From: Ophiocordyceps camponoti-saundersi (nom. inval.)
Lineage: Eukaryota; Ascomycota; Sordariomycetes; Hypocreales; Ophiocordycipitaceae
Direction of reading: 5' to 3'
DNA length: 64,000 nt
Assembly (NCBI GenBank): GCA_003339415.1
Contig: PDHQ01000087.1
Span: 1 to 64,000 of the forward strand
Shown: one piece after another, positions 1-13,266 of the stretch
Position numbering within the stretch: the stretch's first letter is position 1
How the letters are laid out: the number at the start of each line of letters is the position of its first letter
Program-made: the position numbers and the translations under genes
The notes under the pieces: generated by a model
Database searches by the model: none
What the model was told of the DNA's origin: nothing
What the model saw: only the letters and a program-made list of their open reading frames with translations

Positions 1-697
1 TATTTACCTTCTAAGGTACAGTTATAATTTTTTTTACTAATTTTTTCTCTTTATCTACTATTTATTTACTAATTATTTCTTAGAGTAACCCGCTTTTATA
101 TTAGAAAAATAATGCTTTTCGCTTCCCCACTCTAACTATTTTAGCCCGAAAATTTTTAGCTATTCCGGCTATATCAGCCTTAATTGAGGCTATATTTTCT
201 ATATCGGGTAATATAATTACGTTATCGAGGAATAACCTTAAACTGGAAACTATAGAGCAGTTAATTCTGCTTAAAAACTAGAATTTAACATTAAATAATT
301 TCTAGGAAATTAAAGAAGAGGAAAATAAAGCTTTAGAAGAAGACGATTAAAGCTTATAAGTCTTCTATTATAGCTAGTTTTTTTTACTTATTATTATATA
401 AGTTTTTCTAGCTAATAATATAATTTTTTATTAATATTAACTCTTTATATATTAATAATTTTATAAAGCTAAAGATTTTTAATAATTAAGTATATTTAAC
501 TTATCTTTAAGCTTTTTTTAAGCTATATTATACTTTTATTCTTTATTATATTATTATTTATTAAGTTATTATTATTATTACTAGGTTTTATTTCTCTTAT
601 TAATATATAAGGTTTAAGAATTTTTTCCTCGCTTAATAATAATCTAAATAAAATAAAAACTTAATTTCTATATAGTATTTCTATCGCGCTATTTATT
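1..697. other. RIP-degraded AT-rich DNA, no gene seen
   Basis: Almost pure A/T with scattered TA-rich words. CpA and TpG are nearly absent, as in the rest of the repeat block. No open frame, repeat partner in the window or RNA gene was recognised. It lies outside the inverted repeat that starts at 698. Confidence 0.5.
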
Positions 698-904
698 AGT
701 ATTTTTTTAGATTAAAATAGCTTACGTAAGCTAACTAAAAAGTTAGTCCTTTTAGTCTTTAGTCTTTAGTCAGTTAGTCCCTATATTTAAGGACTAACTA
801 AAGTCCTTAAGGTGACTAACTAAAGACTAACTAAAAGGTACGTATTTTTAGTCCGGACTTTTTTTAGTTAGTCTTAACTAACTAAAGACTAACTAATTTT
901 AAAC
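698..904 (+). repeat. Left inverted terminal repeat of candidate 11.5 kb DNA element
   Basis: This ~205 bp segment recurs as its reverse complement at 11956-12159, so the two copies face each other and bracket about 11 kb. The outer part carries the perfect palindrome CTTACGTAAG (721-730). The rest is built from iterated TTAGTC / GACTAA and AGTTAGTC / GACTAACT words on both strands, so the segment could fold on itself. The inner limit shared by all three copies in the window is the word TTTTAAAC. The homology with the right copy continues weakly outward of 698, so the true element end is uncertain. No TSD could be fixed. Confidence 0.6.
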
Positions 905-1766
905 TGTGCCTAAGGGGTTTTTATTCTCTAAGGTAATTATATAAAAGGTAATAGAGGCGTAAAATACTAAAAATCGTATAACTTTTATATATAGCTTTGT
1001 AGCTTAAGGAAAAGTATAACCTTAAGTAAATATAGTTAAGGTAATAAAAGCGAGATTCTATTTAGAAAGCTTATTATATATAGTTTAAATATATACTTTC
1101 TAATATAATTATCTATATACTTAAACGCTTAGTAAGCGCACTTTAGAGATAAGGTAAATATTATATATACCTAGCTTAATTATATATTATTCTAAGTAAT
1201 ATTTTTTTAAAAAATATATTAATTTGCTTTTATTTAGCTTAAAAGCTATACTATAATCTTAAGCTTACTCCTTATAAATATTTTATATTAATTAAAGATA
1301 TTTTATAATTATAATAATATCCGGCTTAATGCTAAGAAAGTTTATATTATTAGTAAACTTAATAACTTTTAGCTTAAGTTTATACTTTAATTATTAGTAA
1401 AGCGGCGTTATATAAAGAATAAAAAGTATAGTAAAAAGTAAGAAGCTTTAAAAAACTTTAGTTTAAACTAAGAAGAGTATTAAAATTTATTTATTAAAAT
1501 ATAAATATAAGAAATAATAGCTAAGATAGCTTTATAAGAAAGTATAAATCTAAGTAAAGTACCTTATATATATAAATTTATAAAATAGTTTATTATAATA
1601 AATAGCGTTAAAAGCTCCTTTTATATTAAGTTATAAGAAAAAAGTAACCTTTTTCCTAGCTTAAATAGCTTAAATAAGTTTTATAATTATAAAGATAGCT
1701 AGTTTTATTAACTTATTCTATTTATTACTTATTTAACTATTAAGAAGAAGCTAGTATAGTTTAATA
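905..1766. other. RIP-degraded interior of candidate DNA element
   Basis: AT-rich sequence just inside the left terminal repeat. One plus-strand frame over roughly 1390-1750 is broken only by TAA/TAG codons, the kind RIP makes from CAA, CAG and TGG, so a decayed coding region is possible. I recognise no family. The right end (1751-1766) is the left TSD of the LINE inserted at 1767. Confidence 0.35.
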
Positions 1767-3628
1767 ATAATAATATTTATACGCTAGTATACTTAATTTA
1801 GCTTAGAACTATCTTATATATATTTTAAGAGTAGGAAAAACTAAAAAACTTAGAGTAAAACCCTCCCCTTAAGCGTTACCTTAGTTTAGAGCCGGACTAG
1901 GTCCGTACCTAATATTTTATATCTTAGATAAGTCTAATAATAATAAGTAATTAGGAAGCCGATATATCCTTCGAAGTAAAATCCGCGGTAGTAAGAGTAC
2001 GCGTAATCTAAGTCTAGTACGAAGTTTATATAGCTACTTATCTTCCTAAGCGTTATCGTTATTATAAACCGAATCTCCGCGCTTAATTATAATATCCTAA
2101 ATAATTTATTCGATTAAGGCTTTATTAATATAACTAAGGAATATATAAAAGTTTTATTAGCTTATAATAAACTTTATAATAGCTAATCTTAAAAAGTAGC
2201 TTAATTATTATAGCGGAGCTATAAATAAGTTTAAAAAAGGGGTTAGAGGCGGAGCTATTATATTTACCTTTTAGTATTTCCGCCCTAGCTATTATTAGAC
2301 TCTAGTTAGCGCTAAAAGGGGAGGAGGGGCGGTATATACGGAGTTCTAATTTGTAAATTTTCGGGGTTAGGAAATATAAGTATTCTTCGCCTAGTCTTAC
2401 GCCGCTTTTATCTTAAGGTAAAGTTAACTTTACCTAAAATAAGTCCCCTAATAAAAAAAGTAATAGTATAATCTCTTTCTATACGCTATAAGGTAAGCTA
2501 ACTTATTTTTTATATATAAAAAGGCGGAGTATTAGCTATATTATAGCTTTACTATATAATATTTAATAATATATTTAAGTTAGTAATATTTAAAATATTA
2601 CTAAAGTTAAACTTTTAGCTTATAAAATTCCGCGTTAAAAATCTCCGCTTATATTATTATACCCTTATTATAAATCTAGTTTATATTCGTTATATTATCG
2701 ATAATAACTATAAGGGAACTCTGCTAAGTTTTTAAATAGTATTTTTTCGTATATAGTTATATTATTAAAACCTTATTTAATAACTTAATTTTTTTTTAAA
2801 AAGCCTCCTTCCTACTCTATTATAAGGCTTACGCTAATACTTTTTTTATAATAAGAGTATAACCTCCGCTAATTAAGTATACCTTTTCTTTAAAAGTAAT
2901 ATAAAGCTATTTTAAATTAAACCGAAGCTTATAAATAATATCTTAAAATATTATTATAATATTACCGCTAAGTAATTTCTTTATAGTAAAAGCTTAGCCT
3001 TACCTATAAAGTTTACGGTTAATATTTATTATAGTTATTTTAAAGCTTCGAACTTAAAGCGGAGTAGCGATAAAATTAAAGTAAATTATAAGCTAACGCT
3101 TATATTACTTAGGAACTTATTTTTTAATAGTTTTCTTTAGCGCTTTAGCTATAATTATAGCTTATATTAAAAAAGTCCCGCTCCCCTTAGAGTTATAAAA
3201 AAGAGAGGAAATTATAGCTATAATAGCTAAAGAAATATTACTAATTAATAAAGTTAAAGTAGGGGGGGCGCCTCCCTAAACCTTCTTAGACTCTACTACT
3301 TATTCGATAATTACTTATATAGAAACTAAAGCGTTCCCTAAAATAATCTTACTAATACTCGCTTTAGCTTCTAATAAGGTAAAAGGTATAGTAAACTTTT
3401 AAGTTTAAGTTTATTACGATTTAAAATAAAGCTATATTCTAAGTAAAAAATTTTCGCGGTTATAATTAACCTATATAGCGTTACCCTCCCCCTCGAAATC
3501 GCTTTAGGCGTAGCTTAAAGCTATCGCTATAAGGTAATAAAAGGAGCGGAGTCCGCTTATAATATAAAAATAAGAGGTTTATATCCGTATCGCTTTAAGC
3601 GCGGGATTTATAAAATATATAAAAGTTA
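1767..3628 (-). mobile_element. ORF1-only LINE derivative, full-length copy 1
   Basis: Full-length member of the ~1.87 kb family described in detail at the 31497-33361 copy. It is flanked by a perfect 16 bp TSD, CTAGTATAGTTTAATA, at 1751-1766 and 3629-3644. Read on the minus strand it begins near AACTTTTATATATT and ends in an (ATT)n tail, seen on the plus strand as AATAATAATAAT at the left edge. The ORF1 frame is destroyed by RIP transitions. Both edges and the TSD are clear, so the call as a complete target-primed insertion is strong. Confidence 0.85.
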
Positions 3629-3835
3629 CTAGTATAGTTTAATAGCGTTAGATAACCTCTTACTTATAATAAACTTAAGTACTTTACTAAGGTAATATAA
3701 AAGGGAGATTAGCTTATAGCTACTAGCTTACTAGTAAACTTTTAGCTTTTTACTTTACTTATATAATATAATTATAATAATAATATAAAGTTAACTTAGG
3801 AAATAGCTAAGTTAAAAGTAAGCGTAAAAAGTATA

Positions 3836-6800
3836 AGTAAGCTATATATAAAAAACTAGGTAATATACCTTAAGGAAGCTAGTTAAAATTTAATTAAGCT
3901 TAGTTACTTTTTATAGTAATATAATATAAAAGGTAGCTTAAATATTATCTATAATAATATATTATTTTATAAAAAAGCTAGGTTTAAGTATTCTATTATC
4001 TATTAAGGGGAGGTTTAAAATAAGGGGAAAGAACTTATTTACTAAAATATAAGCTTTATTTTTAAAAAACGCGGCCTCTTTTTAACTTAAGTCTTATAAG
4101 GCTAAGAGGTAAATAAGCTTAGCTAGTAATTTATTATAAAGCTGCGCTTAGCGCTTTATATATTAAAATTATTTAAAGTTATCGCTAATAAAATATAAGA
4201 AAGAACGCTAATTAGCTTAATAGAAATAAGTAATTATTTTCTTTTAATTATAAGTAAATTTTTATAATTATAATTAGTTATATATAAACGGGGAATTATA
4301 ATAATAACGCTTAGCTTATTTAGCGTCCTTAGTAGCGCGGGCGATTACTAAAGTAAACTAAGTTTACTTTTTTTTAAATATTAAGGTATAAAAAGGCACG
4401 GCGGTTTAGATAACTTACTATAATTTATTATAAAAGCGGTTAAGGGTAGCGTTAATCTAATCCGCGGTTTTAATAATAGTAAGGATAAAGATTTAAGTAA
4501 AAAATTCTCTTATAATAAGGTCTAAATTAGCTTATCTTTATTATAGCTTAAGCGTAAAGGGGTTAATATCTTATATACTAATTATAAATATTTATAGAAT
4601 ATAATTAGATCTTATAAGGTTAAGGTTTAATCTTATATATAAGGTATAAAACTTAGCTATTACTTAAACTAAATTTAATATATTATCTTAATAGCTATAA
4701 AATATTTTAATATATTTACTTTTAAGAGTAAAAAGTAAAAAGTTACGCTTAAAGGTTTTTTAAATAAGCTAATTAGCGTTATTAAAGCGTTATTTATAGC
4801 TATCTTATAGTAAATAATATAAGTTAAAGTCTTTAAAAAGGATTTATTTCGCTTTTAGCTTAAAGTTAAGAAAAAGGGAGAGGTAGCCTTATTTAGCTTA
4901 ATTTAGGGGGGAGTATATTAAGATAATCTTTAATCTAGAAGTAAAGCTAACTTTAGCTTAGTTTTTACTAGTAATAAGTAACTAATCTAAGATATTATAG
5001 CGCTTATAGATATATATAGCTACTTATTTACTATAAAAAATAAGTTTATAAAGTAAGGTTTTAAAAAAAAGCGGACTAGCTTTTAGGTAATATATTATTT
5101 CTTATAAGGTAATAATATTATAATTATATATATTATAAAAAGCTAGTTATACTAGCTTAAGTTACTTATTAATATTTTAAAAAAGGACTTTTAAATATAT
5201 AAAAAGGAGTTAAAAGTAATAATAGTTATATTCTCGCTATTTTTATATAAAGCCTTAATAGCAGCTTTAGTTTAAATCTTAGTAAGGGCTAATATAATTA
5301 AAAATTTAATACTAATCTTAATAAGGCTATTTATTTATAATAATAATAATATTTATACGCTAATATGCCTAATTTAGCTTAGAACTATCTTATATATATT
5401 CTAAGAGTAGGAAAAACCGGAGAACTTAGAGTAAAACCCTCCCTTTAAGCGTTACCTTAGTTTAAGGCTAGACTAAGTTTATACCTAGTACTTTATACCT
5501 TAGATAGGTCTAATAATAATAAGTAATTAGGAAGCCGATATATCCTCCGGAGCGGAGTTCGCGGTAATAAGAGTACGCGTAATCCGGGTCCGGTATAAAG
5601 TCTATATAGCTATTTATTTTCCTAAGTATCGTTATCGCTATAAACCGAATCTCTACGCTTAATTATAGTATCCTAAATAATCTATTCGATTAAGGCTTTA
5701 TTAATATAACTAAGGAATATATAAAAGTTTTACTAGCTCGTAATAAACCCTATAATAGCTAGTCCTAAAAGGCGGCTTAATTATTATAGCGGAGCTATAA
5801 ATAAGTTTAGAAAGGGGGTTAGAAGTAAAGCTATTATATTCGCTTTCTAGCGTTTCCGCCCTAGCTATTATTAGACTCTAGTTAGCGCTAAAAGGGGAGG
5901 AGAGGCGGTATATATAAAGTTCTAATCTATAAATCTCCGGGGTTAGGAAATATAAGTATCTTTTACCTAGTCCTACGCCGCTCTTATCTTAAGGTAAAGT
6001 TAACTTTACCCGGGGTAAGTCCCCTAATAAAGAGGGTAATAATACGGTCTTTTTCTATACGCTATAAGGTAAGCTAACTTACCCTTTATATACGAAAAGG
6101 CGAAGTACTAGCTATATTATAACTTTACTATATAATATTTAGTAATATATCTAAGCTAGTAATATTTAAAGTATTACTAAGGTTAGACTTTTAGCTTATA
6201 AAGTTCCGCGTTAAAAATCTCCGCTTATATTATTATACCCTTATTATAAATTTAGTTCGCGTTTATTATACTATTAATAATAATTATAAGGGAACTCCGC
6301 TAAGTTTTTAAATAATATCTTTTCGCGTATAATTATATTACTAAAACCTTATTCGATAACTTAATCTTTTTTTAAAAAGCCTCCTTTTTACTTTATTATA
6401 AAGCTTACGCTAGTACCTTTTTTATAATAAAAGTATAATTTTTACTAGTTAAGTATGCTTTTTCTTTAAAAGTAATATAAAGCTACTCTAAATTAAACCG
6501 GAGCTTATAAATAGTATCTTAAAATATTATTATAATATTATTACTAAGTAATTTCTTTATAGTAAAAGCTTAGCTTTACTTATAAAGTTTATAATTAATA
6601 TTTATTATAATTATTTTAAGGCTTTAAATTTAAAACGAAATAATAATAAAGTTAAAGCGAATTATAAGCTAATATTTATATTACCTAAAAACTTATTTTT
6701 TAATAGTTTTCTTTAGCGCTCTAGCTATAATTATAGCTTATATTAAAGGAGTCCCGCTCCCCTTAAAGTTATAAAAAAGAGAGGAAACTATAGCTATAAT

Positions 6801-8762
6801 AGCTAAGGAAATATTACTAATTAATAGAATCGGAGTAAGGGGGGCGCCTCCCCGGACCCTCTCGGACTCCGCTACTTATTCGATAATTACCTATATAAAG
6901 ACTAAAACGTCCCTTAAAATAATCTTATTAATATTTACCTTAGCTTCTAATAAGGTAAAAGGTATAGTAAACTTTTAGGTTTAAGTTTATTATAATTTAG
7001 AGTAAAGCTATATTTTAGGTAAAAAATTTTTACGGTTATAATTAACTTATATAGCGTTACCTTTCCCCCTAGAGTTACTTTAAGCGCGGCTTAAGGCTAT
7101 TATTATAAGGTAACGGAAAGAGCGGAGTCCGCTTATAATATAAAAATAAAAGGTTTATATCCGCGTTACTTTAAGCGTAGGATCCGTAAAATATATAAAA
7201 GTTATCTTAAGGCTATTTATTTAATATAGTGCGAAGGTAAGTTTATTAACTTTTACTATATTTAAAGTTTACTTAAAAGGTTATTAGCTTAAGTTTAGTA
7301 AAAATACGCTCTTTTTACGCTTAATCTAACACTTTATAGCTTCTAGTATATTTTCGCTAATTAATATCTTAGAAGATAGCTTTAGCTAAAAGCTACTTAT
7401 AAGTTTATAATACTTCTTACTAGCGATAAATTATTAAGGGGACTTAGGGACTAATTCCTAAGTAAATTATATATAAAAAGGCACTACTAACTATATACTA
7501 AGTTTAGTAAATTATATAAGCTATTATTTATAATAAGCTTAAGCTTTATTTTATTTTTAAATAGCTATAAGGTATAGCCTTAACTAAGCTAAGTAATCTC
7601 TATTATATAAAATATATATATATAAGTATTTATCTTATCCCGCCTTATATTTAGTCTCGGTCTTATATATAATAGTATTATATTTACTATAAAGCTTAGT
7701 ATACTTATAAAACTTAATAATATAACTAAAGTAATAGTAATTATAATATTAACAAGGTTAGATAGAGTCTAAAAAAGGTTCTATCTTAAAAATCTATACT
7801 TTTATTATAAGTTTATAATTATAAAGCTAATTAGCGTTAGTAAGGGAAGTTAGTTTAATAATAACCGCTATCTAAGTAGCTTTAAGCATAGCTTTTAAAG
7901 CTTTAAGCTTAGTAATAGTAACTTTATTAACTTATATAATTTCTATAATAAGATTATCTTAATCTCTTATAGCTAAAGCGAGAGGAAGCCTTTTAGCGAT
8001 AATATTATATAAGTAATTAGTAATAATAGCGTCTAGTTTAAAAATAGTCTTAACTTAAAAAAATCTTAAGTAAATTTTATAATATTAGAATTAAATATAA
8101 TAGCTATATTCTTACTATTAAAGTAGCGGATAGCTAGGTAAGATATTATCTATAAAGCGCGATTAATAGCTTATACTATATTTTTAAAAGTCCTATTAGC
8201 GATATTATTTAAAATATTACTAAAGTATATAATTATTTCCTTCTAATACTAAGGTAAGATTTATTTCTTAAGTTTAAAATAAAGTTATAAGGCTAATATA
8301 ACTTATATTTATATTTTTAATATTTAAATCGCTAATAGTATTCGTAAAAGTATTTCTTATAAAGTTTTAATAATAATACCCTTAATATTCTTTATATATA
8401 AAGCTTTAGTCTTAGCTAATTTTACGTATTTTAGTTTTTATTTAAGTTAGTTTATATATTATTTTATTATAGCTTAGATTAATCGGAATAGATCCGCTAA
8501 AGCGAGGCTTAATAAGGTTATATAAAGCTATTTTATTAAGGTATTAAAAGGGACTTAAAAAGGTTCTTATAAGTTTCCCGTATTTTATCTATAGTTAACC
8601 GGATTATAAGTAAACTTAGCTAGCCCCGCGCCTAATTATACTTAAAAGTTATTCGGATTTTTTCTATTACGCTTTCTTCTTTTATATATATTATTACTTT
8701 AGTTAAGGGGCGGGAGCGCTATAGCCCTAAGCTGAATTTTTAAGCTAATTGCGAATTTATAA
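3836..8762 (+). repeat. Tandem module, unit A (interrupted by a LINE)
   Basis: First copy of a ~3.04 kb module whose second copy is 8823-11862. Unit A is split by the LINE at 5338-7207. Removing the LINE and one TSD leaves about 3,039 bp, matching unit B in length. The two units align end to end, with differences that are mostly C/T and G/A transitions as expected from RIP. The first half has a plus-strand frame interrupted only by TAA/TAG codons, best read in unit B. The second half ends in a GC-richer stretch near GGGGCGGGAGCGCTATAG. I do not recognise the product. Confidence 0.7.
5338..7207 (-). mobile_element. ORF1-only LINE derivative, full-length copy 2
   Basis: Inserted into unit A of the tandem module, with a perfect 16 bp TSD TAAGGCTATTTATTTA at 5322-5337 and 7208-7223. 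Comparison with the uninterrupted unit B (around 10310-10325) shows the empty target site with a single copy of that word, which proves the insertion. The (AAT)n tail is at the left edge, so the element reads on the minus strand. The internal sequence closely matches copies 1 and 5 and is heavily RIP-mutated. Confidence 0.9.
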
Positions 8763-8822
8763 ATAACTTACTATTATTTATAAGTGCGCACCTATTCCGG
8801 GTATAGTTAAGTTCTCGCTAAT
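8763..8822. other. Short spacer between tandem module units
   Basis: About 60 bases that separate unit A from unit B and have no counterpart at the outer edges of either unit. They keep a few CA/TG dinucleotides (for example in AAGTGCGCACC), as expected for a segment that was not duplicated. This marks the join of the tandem duplication. Confidence 0.5.
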
Positions 8823-11800
8823 AGTAAGCTATATATAAAAAACTAAGTAATATATCTTAAGGAAACTAGTTAGGATTTAGTTTAACTTAGTCGCCTTTTA
8901 TAATAATATAATATAAAGGGTAGCTTAAATATTATCTATAATAATATATTATTTTATAAGAAAGCTAAGTTTAAGCGTTTTATTATTTATTAAAAGGAGG
9001 TTAAAGATAAGGGGAAAAAACTTATTCGCTAAAACGCGGGCTTTATCCTTAAAGGACGCGGCCTCTCCTTTACTTAAGTTTTATAAAGCTAGGAGGTAAA
9101 TAAGCTTAGCTAGTAATTTATTATAAAGCCGCGCTTAGCGCTTTATATACTAAAACTATTTAAAATTATTATTAATAAAATATAGGAAAAAACGCTAGTT
9201 AGCTTAATAAGAATAAGTAATTACTTTCTTTTAATTATAAGTAAATTCTTATAATTATAACTAGTTATATTTAAATAGGGAATTATAGTAGTAACGCTTA
9301 GCTTATTTAGTATCCTTAGTAGCGTAGGCGATTACTAAAGTAAACTAAGTTTACTTTTTTCTAAGTATTAAGGTATAAAAAGGTATAGTAGTTTAAATAA
9401 CTTATTATAGTTTATTATAAAAGTAATTAAAGGTAGCGTTAATTAAGTTAGTAATTTTAATAATAGTAAAAATAAAGATTTAAGTAAGGGATTCTTTTAT
9501 AATAAGGTTTAGATTAGCTTATCTCTATTATAGCTTAAGCGTAAAGGGGTTAATATTTTATATACTAATTATAAATATTTATAGAATATAATTAGATTTT
9601 ATAAAGTTAAGGTTTAATCTTATATATAAAGTATAGGACTTAGCTATTACTTAAATTAAATTTAATATATTATCTTAATAGTTATAAAATATCCTAATAT
9701 ATTCGCTTTTAAAAGTAAGAAGTAAAAAGTTAAGTTTAAAAGTCTTTTAAATAAGCTAATTAGTATTATTAAAGTATTATTTTTAGCTATCCTATAATAG
9801 ATAATATAAGTTAAAGTTCCTAAAAAGGATTTATTTCGCTTTTAGCTGAAATTCGGGAAAGAGAGAGAGGTAGCCTTATCTAGCTTAATTTAGGGGAGAG
9901 TATACCGAGATAATTTCTAATCTAAAAGCAAAGCTAACTCTAGCCTAATTTTTACTAATAATAAGTAATTAATTTAAAATACTATAGCGCTTATTAATAT
10001 TTATAGTTACTTATCTATTATAAAAGATAAGTTTATAAAGTAAAGTTTAAGAAAAGAGGGGACTAGCTTTTAAGTAATATATTATTTCTTATAAAGTAAT
10101 AATATTATAATTATAGATATTATAAAAAGCTAGTTATATTAGCTTAGGTTACTTATTAATATTTAAGAAAAAAACTTTTAGATATATAAAAAGGAGTTAA
10201 AGGTAGTAATAGTTATATTCTTATTATTTTCGCGTAAAGCTCTAATAGTAGCTTTAATCTAAATCTTAATAAAAGCTAATATAGTTAGGGGTTTAATATT
10301 AGTCCTAATAAGGCTATTTATTTAATATAATATAAGGGTAAGTTTATTAATATTTATTATATTCTAAGTTTACCTAAAAGGTTATTAGCTTAAGTTTAGT
10401 AAAGATACGCTCTTTTTACGCTTAATCTAATACCTTATAGCTTTTAATATATCTCCGCTAACTAATATCTTAGAAAATAGCTTTAGTTAGGAGCTACTTA
10501 TAAGTTTATAATATTTCCTATTAGTAATAAACTATTAAGGGAACTTAAAAACTAATTCCTAAGTAAATTATATATAAAAAAATATTATTAACTATATATT
10601 AAGTTTAGTAAATTATATAAGCTATTATTTATAATAAGCTTAAGCTTTATTTTACTTTAAAATAGCTATAAAGTATAGCTTTAATTAGGCTAGGTAATCT
10701 CCGCTATATAAAATATATATATATAAGTATCTATCTTATCTTACCTTATATTTAGTCTTAATCTTATATATAATAGTATTATATTTATTATAAAGCTTAG
10801 TATATTTATAAAACTTAGTAATATAACTAAAGTAATAATAATTATAATATTAATAAAGTTAAATAAAATTTAAGAAAAGTTTTATTTTAAAAATTTATAT
10901 TTCTATTATAAGTTTATAATTATAAAGCTAATTAGCGTTAATAAAAGAAATTAGTCTAATAAAAACTATTATTTAAATAGCTCCGGGTATAGCTTTTAAG
11001 GCTCTAAGCTTAATAATAATAACTTTATTAACTTATATAATTTTTATAATAAGATTATTCTAATCTCTTATAGCTAAAATAAAAGAAAGCTTTTTAGCGA
11101 TAATATTATATAAACGGTTAATAATAGTAATATCTAGTTTAGAAATAATTTTAACTTAAAAAAAATCTTAGGTAAATTTTATAATATTAAAATCGAATAT
11201 AATAACTATATCCTTACTATTAAAGTAGTAGATAGCTAAGTAAGATATTATTTATAAAGCGCGATTAATAGCTTATATTATATTTTTAGGAGTCTTATTA
11301 GTAATATTATTTAAGATATTATTAAGGTATATAATAATTTCCTTTTAATATTAAGGTAAGATTTATTTTTTAAGTTTAAAATAAAGTTATAAAGCTAATA
11401 TAACTTATATTTATATTTTTAATATTTAATTTACTAATAATATTTATAAGAGTACTTTTTATAAAGTTTTAATAATAATACGCTTAATATTCTTTATATA
11501 TAAGGCCTTAATTTTAGCTAATTTTATATATTTTAATTCTTATTTAAATTAGTTTATATATTATTTTATTATAGCTTAGATTAATTAAAATAGATCCGCT
11601 AAAGCGAGGCTTAATAAAGTTATATAAAGCTATTTTATTAAAATATTAAAGGGGACCTAAAAAGGTTCCTATAAGTTTCCTATATTTCGTTTATAGTTAA
11701 CTAGATTATAGGTAGACTTAGCTAGCCCCGCGCCCGGTCGCGCTTAAAAGTCGTTCGGATTTTTCTTACTACGCTTTCTCCCTCCGCGTCTGCTACTACC

Positions 11801-11862
11801 TTAGTCGAGGGGCGGGAGCGCTATAGCCCTAGGCCGAGTTTTTAAGCTATTTACGAATCTTA
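8823..11862 (+). repeat. Tandem module, unit B (uninterrupted), with decayed unknown ORF
   Basis: Second, uninterrupted copy of the ~3.04 kb module. On the plus strand from about 8830 to 10330, one frame can be followed for roughly 500 codons in which every stop is TAA or TAG. No TGA was met, which is the outcome of RIP acting on Gln, Trp and TGA codons. This suggests a large ancestral coding region. I see no catalytic motif that identifies it: no DDE triad, tyrosine recombinase, helicase or reverse transcriptase signature. The second half (10340-11862) also has long runs free of TGA on the minus strand, so a second, divergent ORF is possible. The last ~150 bases are GC-richer and less mutated (CGCGCCCGGTCGCGC near 11728). 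Confidence 0.55.
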
Positions 11863-11955
11863 AGATATAACTATCTCTTAATAGCTTTTCTATTTTAGTT
11901 AGTTAACTAAAAAAGTATAGATAAATATATTTAATATATATTAGTTATATTTAGG

Positions 11956-12159
11956 GTTTAAAATTAGTTAGTCTTTAGTTAGTTAGGACTAACTAAAAAA
12001 AGTCCGGACTAAAAATATATACCTTTTAGTTAGTCTTTAGTTAGTTACTCTAAGGACTTTAGTTAGTCCTTATAGTAACTAACTAACTAAAGACTAAAGA
12101 CTAAAAAGACTAAATTTTTAGTTAGCTTACGTAAGCCGTTTTAATTAGAAAAAAATACT
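11956..12159 (-). repeat. Right inverted terminal repeat of candidate 11.5 kb DNA element
   Basis: Reverse-complement partner of 698-904. It carries the same CTTACGTAAG palindrome at 12126-12135 and the same TTAGTC-type iterated words, with GTTTAAAA as the inner limit at 11956. Its position just beyond unit B makes the two repeats plausible termini of one element carrying both tandem units. The two arms differ mainly by transitions. Confidence 0.6.
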
Positions 12160-13266
12160 ATTATATAGAGCTTTTTAAGGGCTATATAGTACTTCTAAAT
12201 TTATCTTAATTAGGCTCTTTATTATAGAGTAATTAATTCTTTAGTTTAAAAGGCTAGGATAAATACTTATTTTAAAAAAAGAAAGAATTTTATTAAATTC
12301 TTATATAAAATAGTAAAGTAAGTTAAAATAAATAGCTACTTATCTTTAACTTTATATAAGTTTTATAATTTTTTCCTTATTTTTATAGCTAATATTAGTT
12401 TTTAAATTAAATCTTATATAAAAATAGCTAAAGTCTTTTAGCTAAAATCTTTTCTTATAATTCTAATAATTATTAATATTATAAGTAGAAAATCTATTAA
12501 TAATAATTAAGAAATCTATTCCTTAATAATATTATTTTTATACTTTTAGGTCCCTTATTTAAGGAGTTTTTTAAAAGAAAATTAATTTTATTACTTTTAG
12601 TAAAGATTTATATAGTAAAAAATATACTAGTAAGGAAAAAAGAGGAAAAAATAGAAAAGAATTAATAACTAAAGATTTAAAAGGCTTACTAAGCTAAAAA
12701 TAAGATTATAAGTAGATTAGGGCTTATTATATATAATAAGATTTTATTTAAAATTTTATCTTATACTAATCCTTTCTTATTTAAATATTAGCTTTTAAGA
12801 AATTTAGTATAGAGTAGGAAGTTAATAGCTTTTTATCCATACCCTATAAATTATTATATAATAAGAAAAATAAAATTCCTTTTACGGTAAAATTAAGCCT
12901 TTTTCTATATTAGAAAATATTCTTATAAGTATTTTAATTAGAAAGATATTAATTTTTAAATTAAATTACTTTTTCTTAGTAACATTTTTATTTAAATTTA
13001 AAGAAAATATATAAAATAAAACTAAAATTTATAAAAGATATATTAGGGCTAGTAGTACTTTTAAAAATTATATATATATTTTATTATTCTTTATATAGTA
13101 TTATTTTTACTTATAAATATATTTTTAAAAACTTTTTATTAAAAATATTACTCTATCTTTAGTATTTTTTAAAAAAGCGGGGAAAATAGCTACAATTATA
13201 TAAAAAATACCTTTAAGAGGCGTTTCAGCCGAATAATAAGGTAAAAATACTAATAAAATAACTAGG
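12160..13266. other. RIP-degraded AT-rich DNA, no gene seen
   Basis: Very AT-rich sequence between the right terminal repeat and its third, stand-alone copy. No motif, repeat partner or open frame was recognised. Confidence 0.45.

Noticed and set aside
698..904. Degenerate telomere repeat (TTAGTC resembling TTAGGG)
   Set aside because: Both the word and its complement occur on the same strand in mixed order, no TTAGGG run is present, and the segment recurs as inverted ends of an internal block.
698..12159. Starship-type giant element
   Set aside because: No tyrosine recombinase (captain) frame was recognised near either end, and Starships do not have 200 bp inverted ends of this kind.
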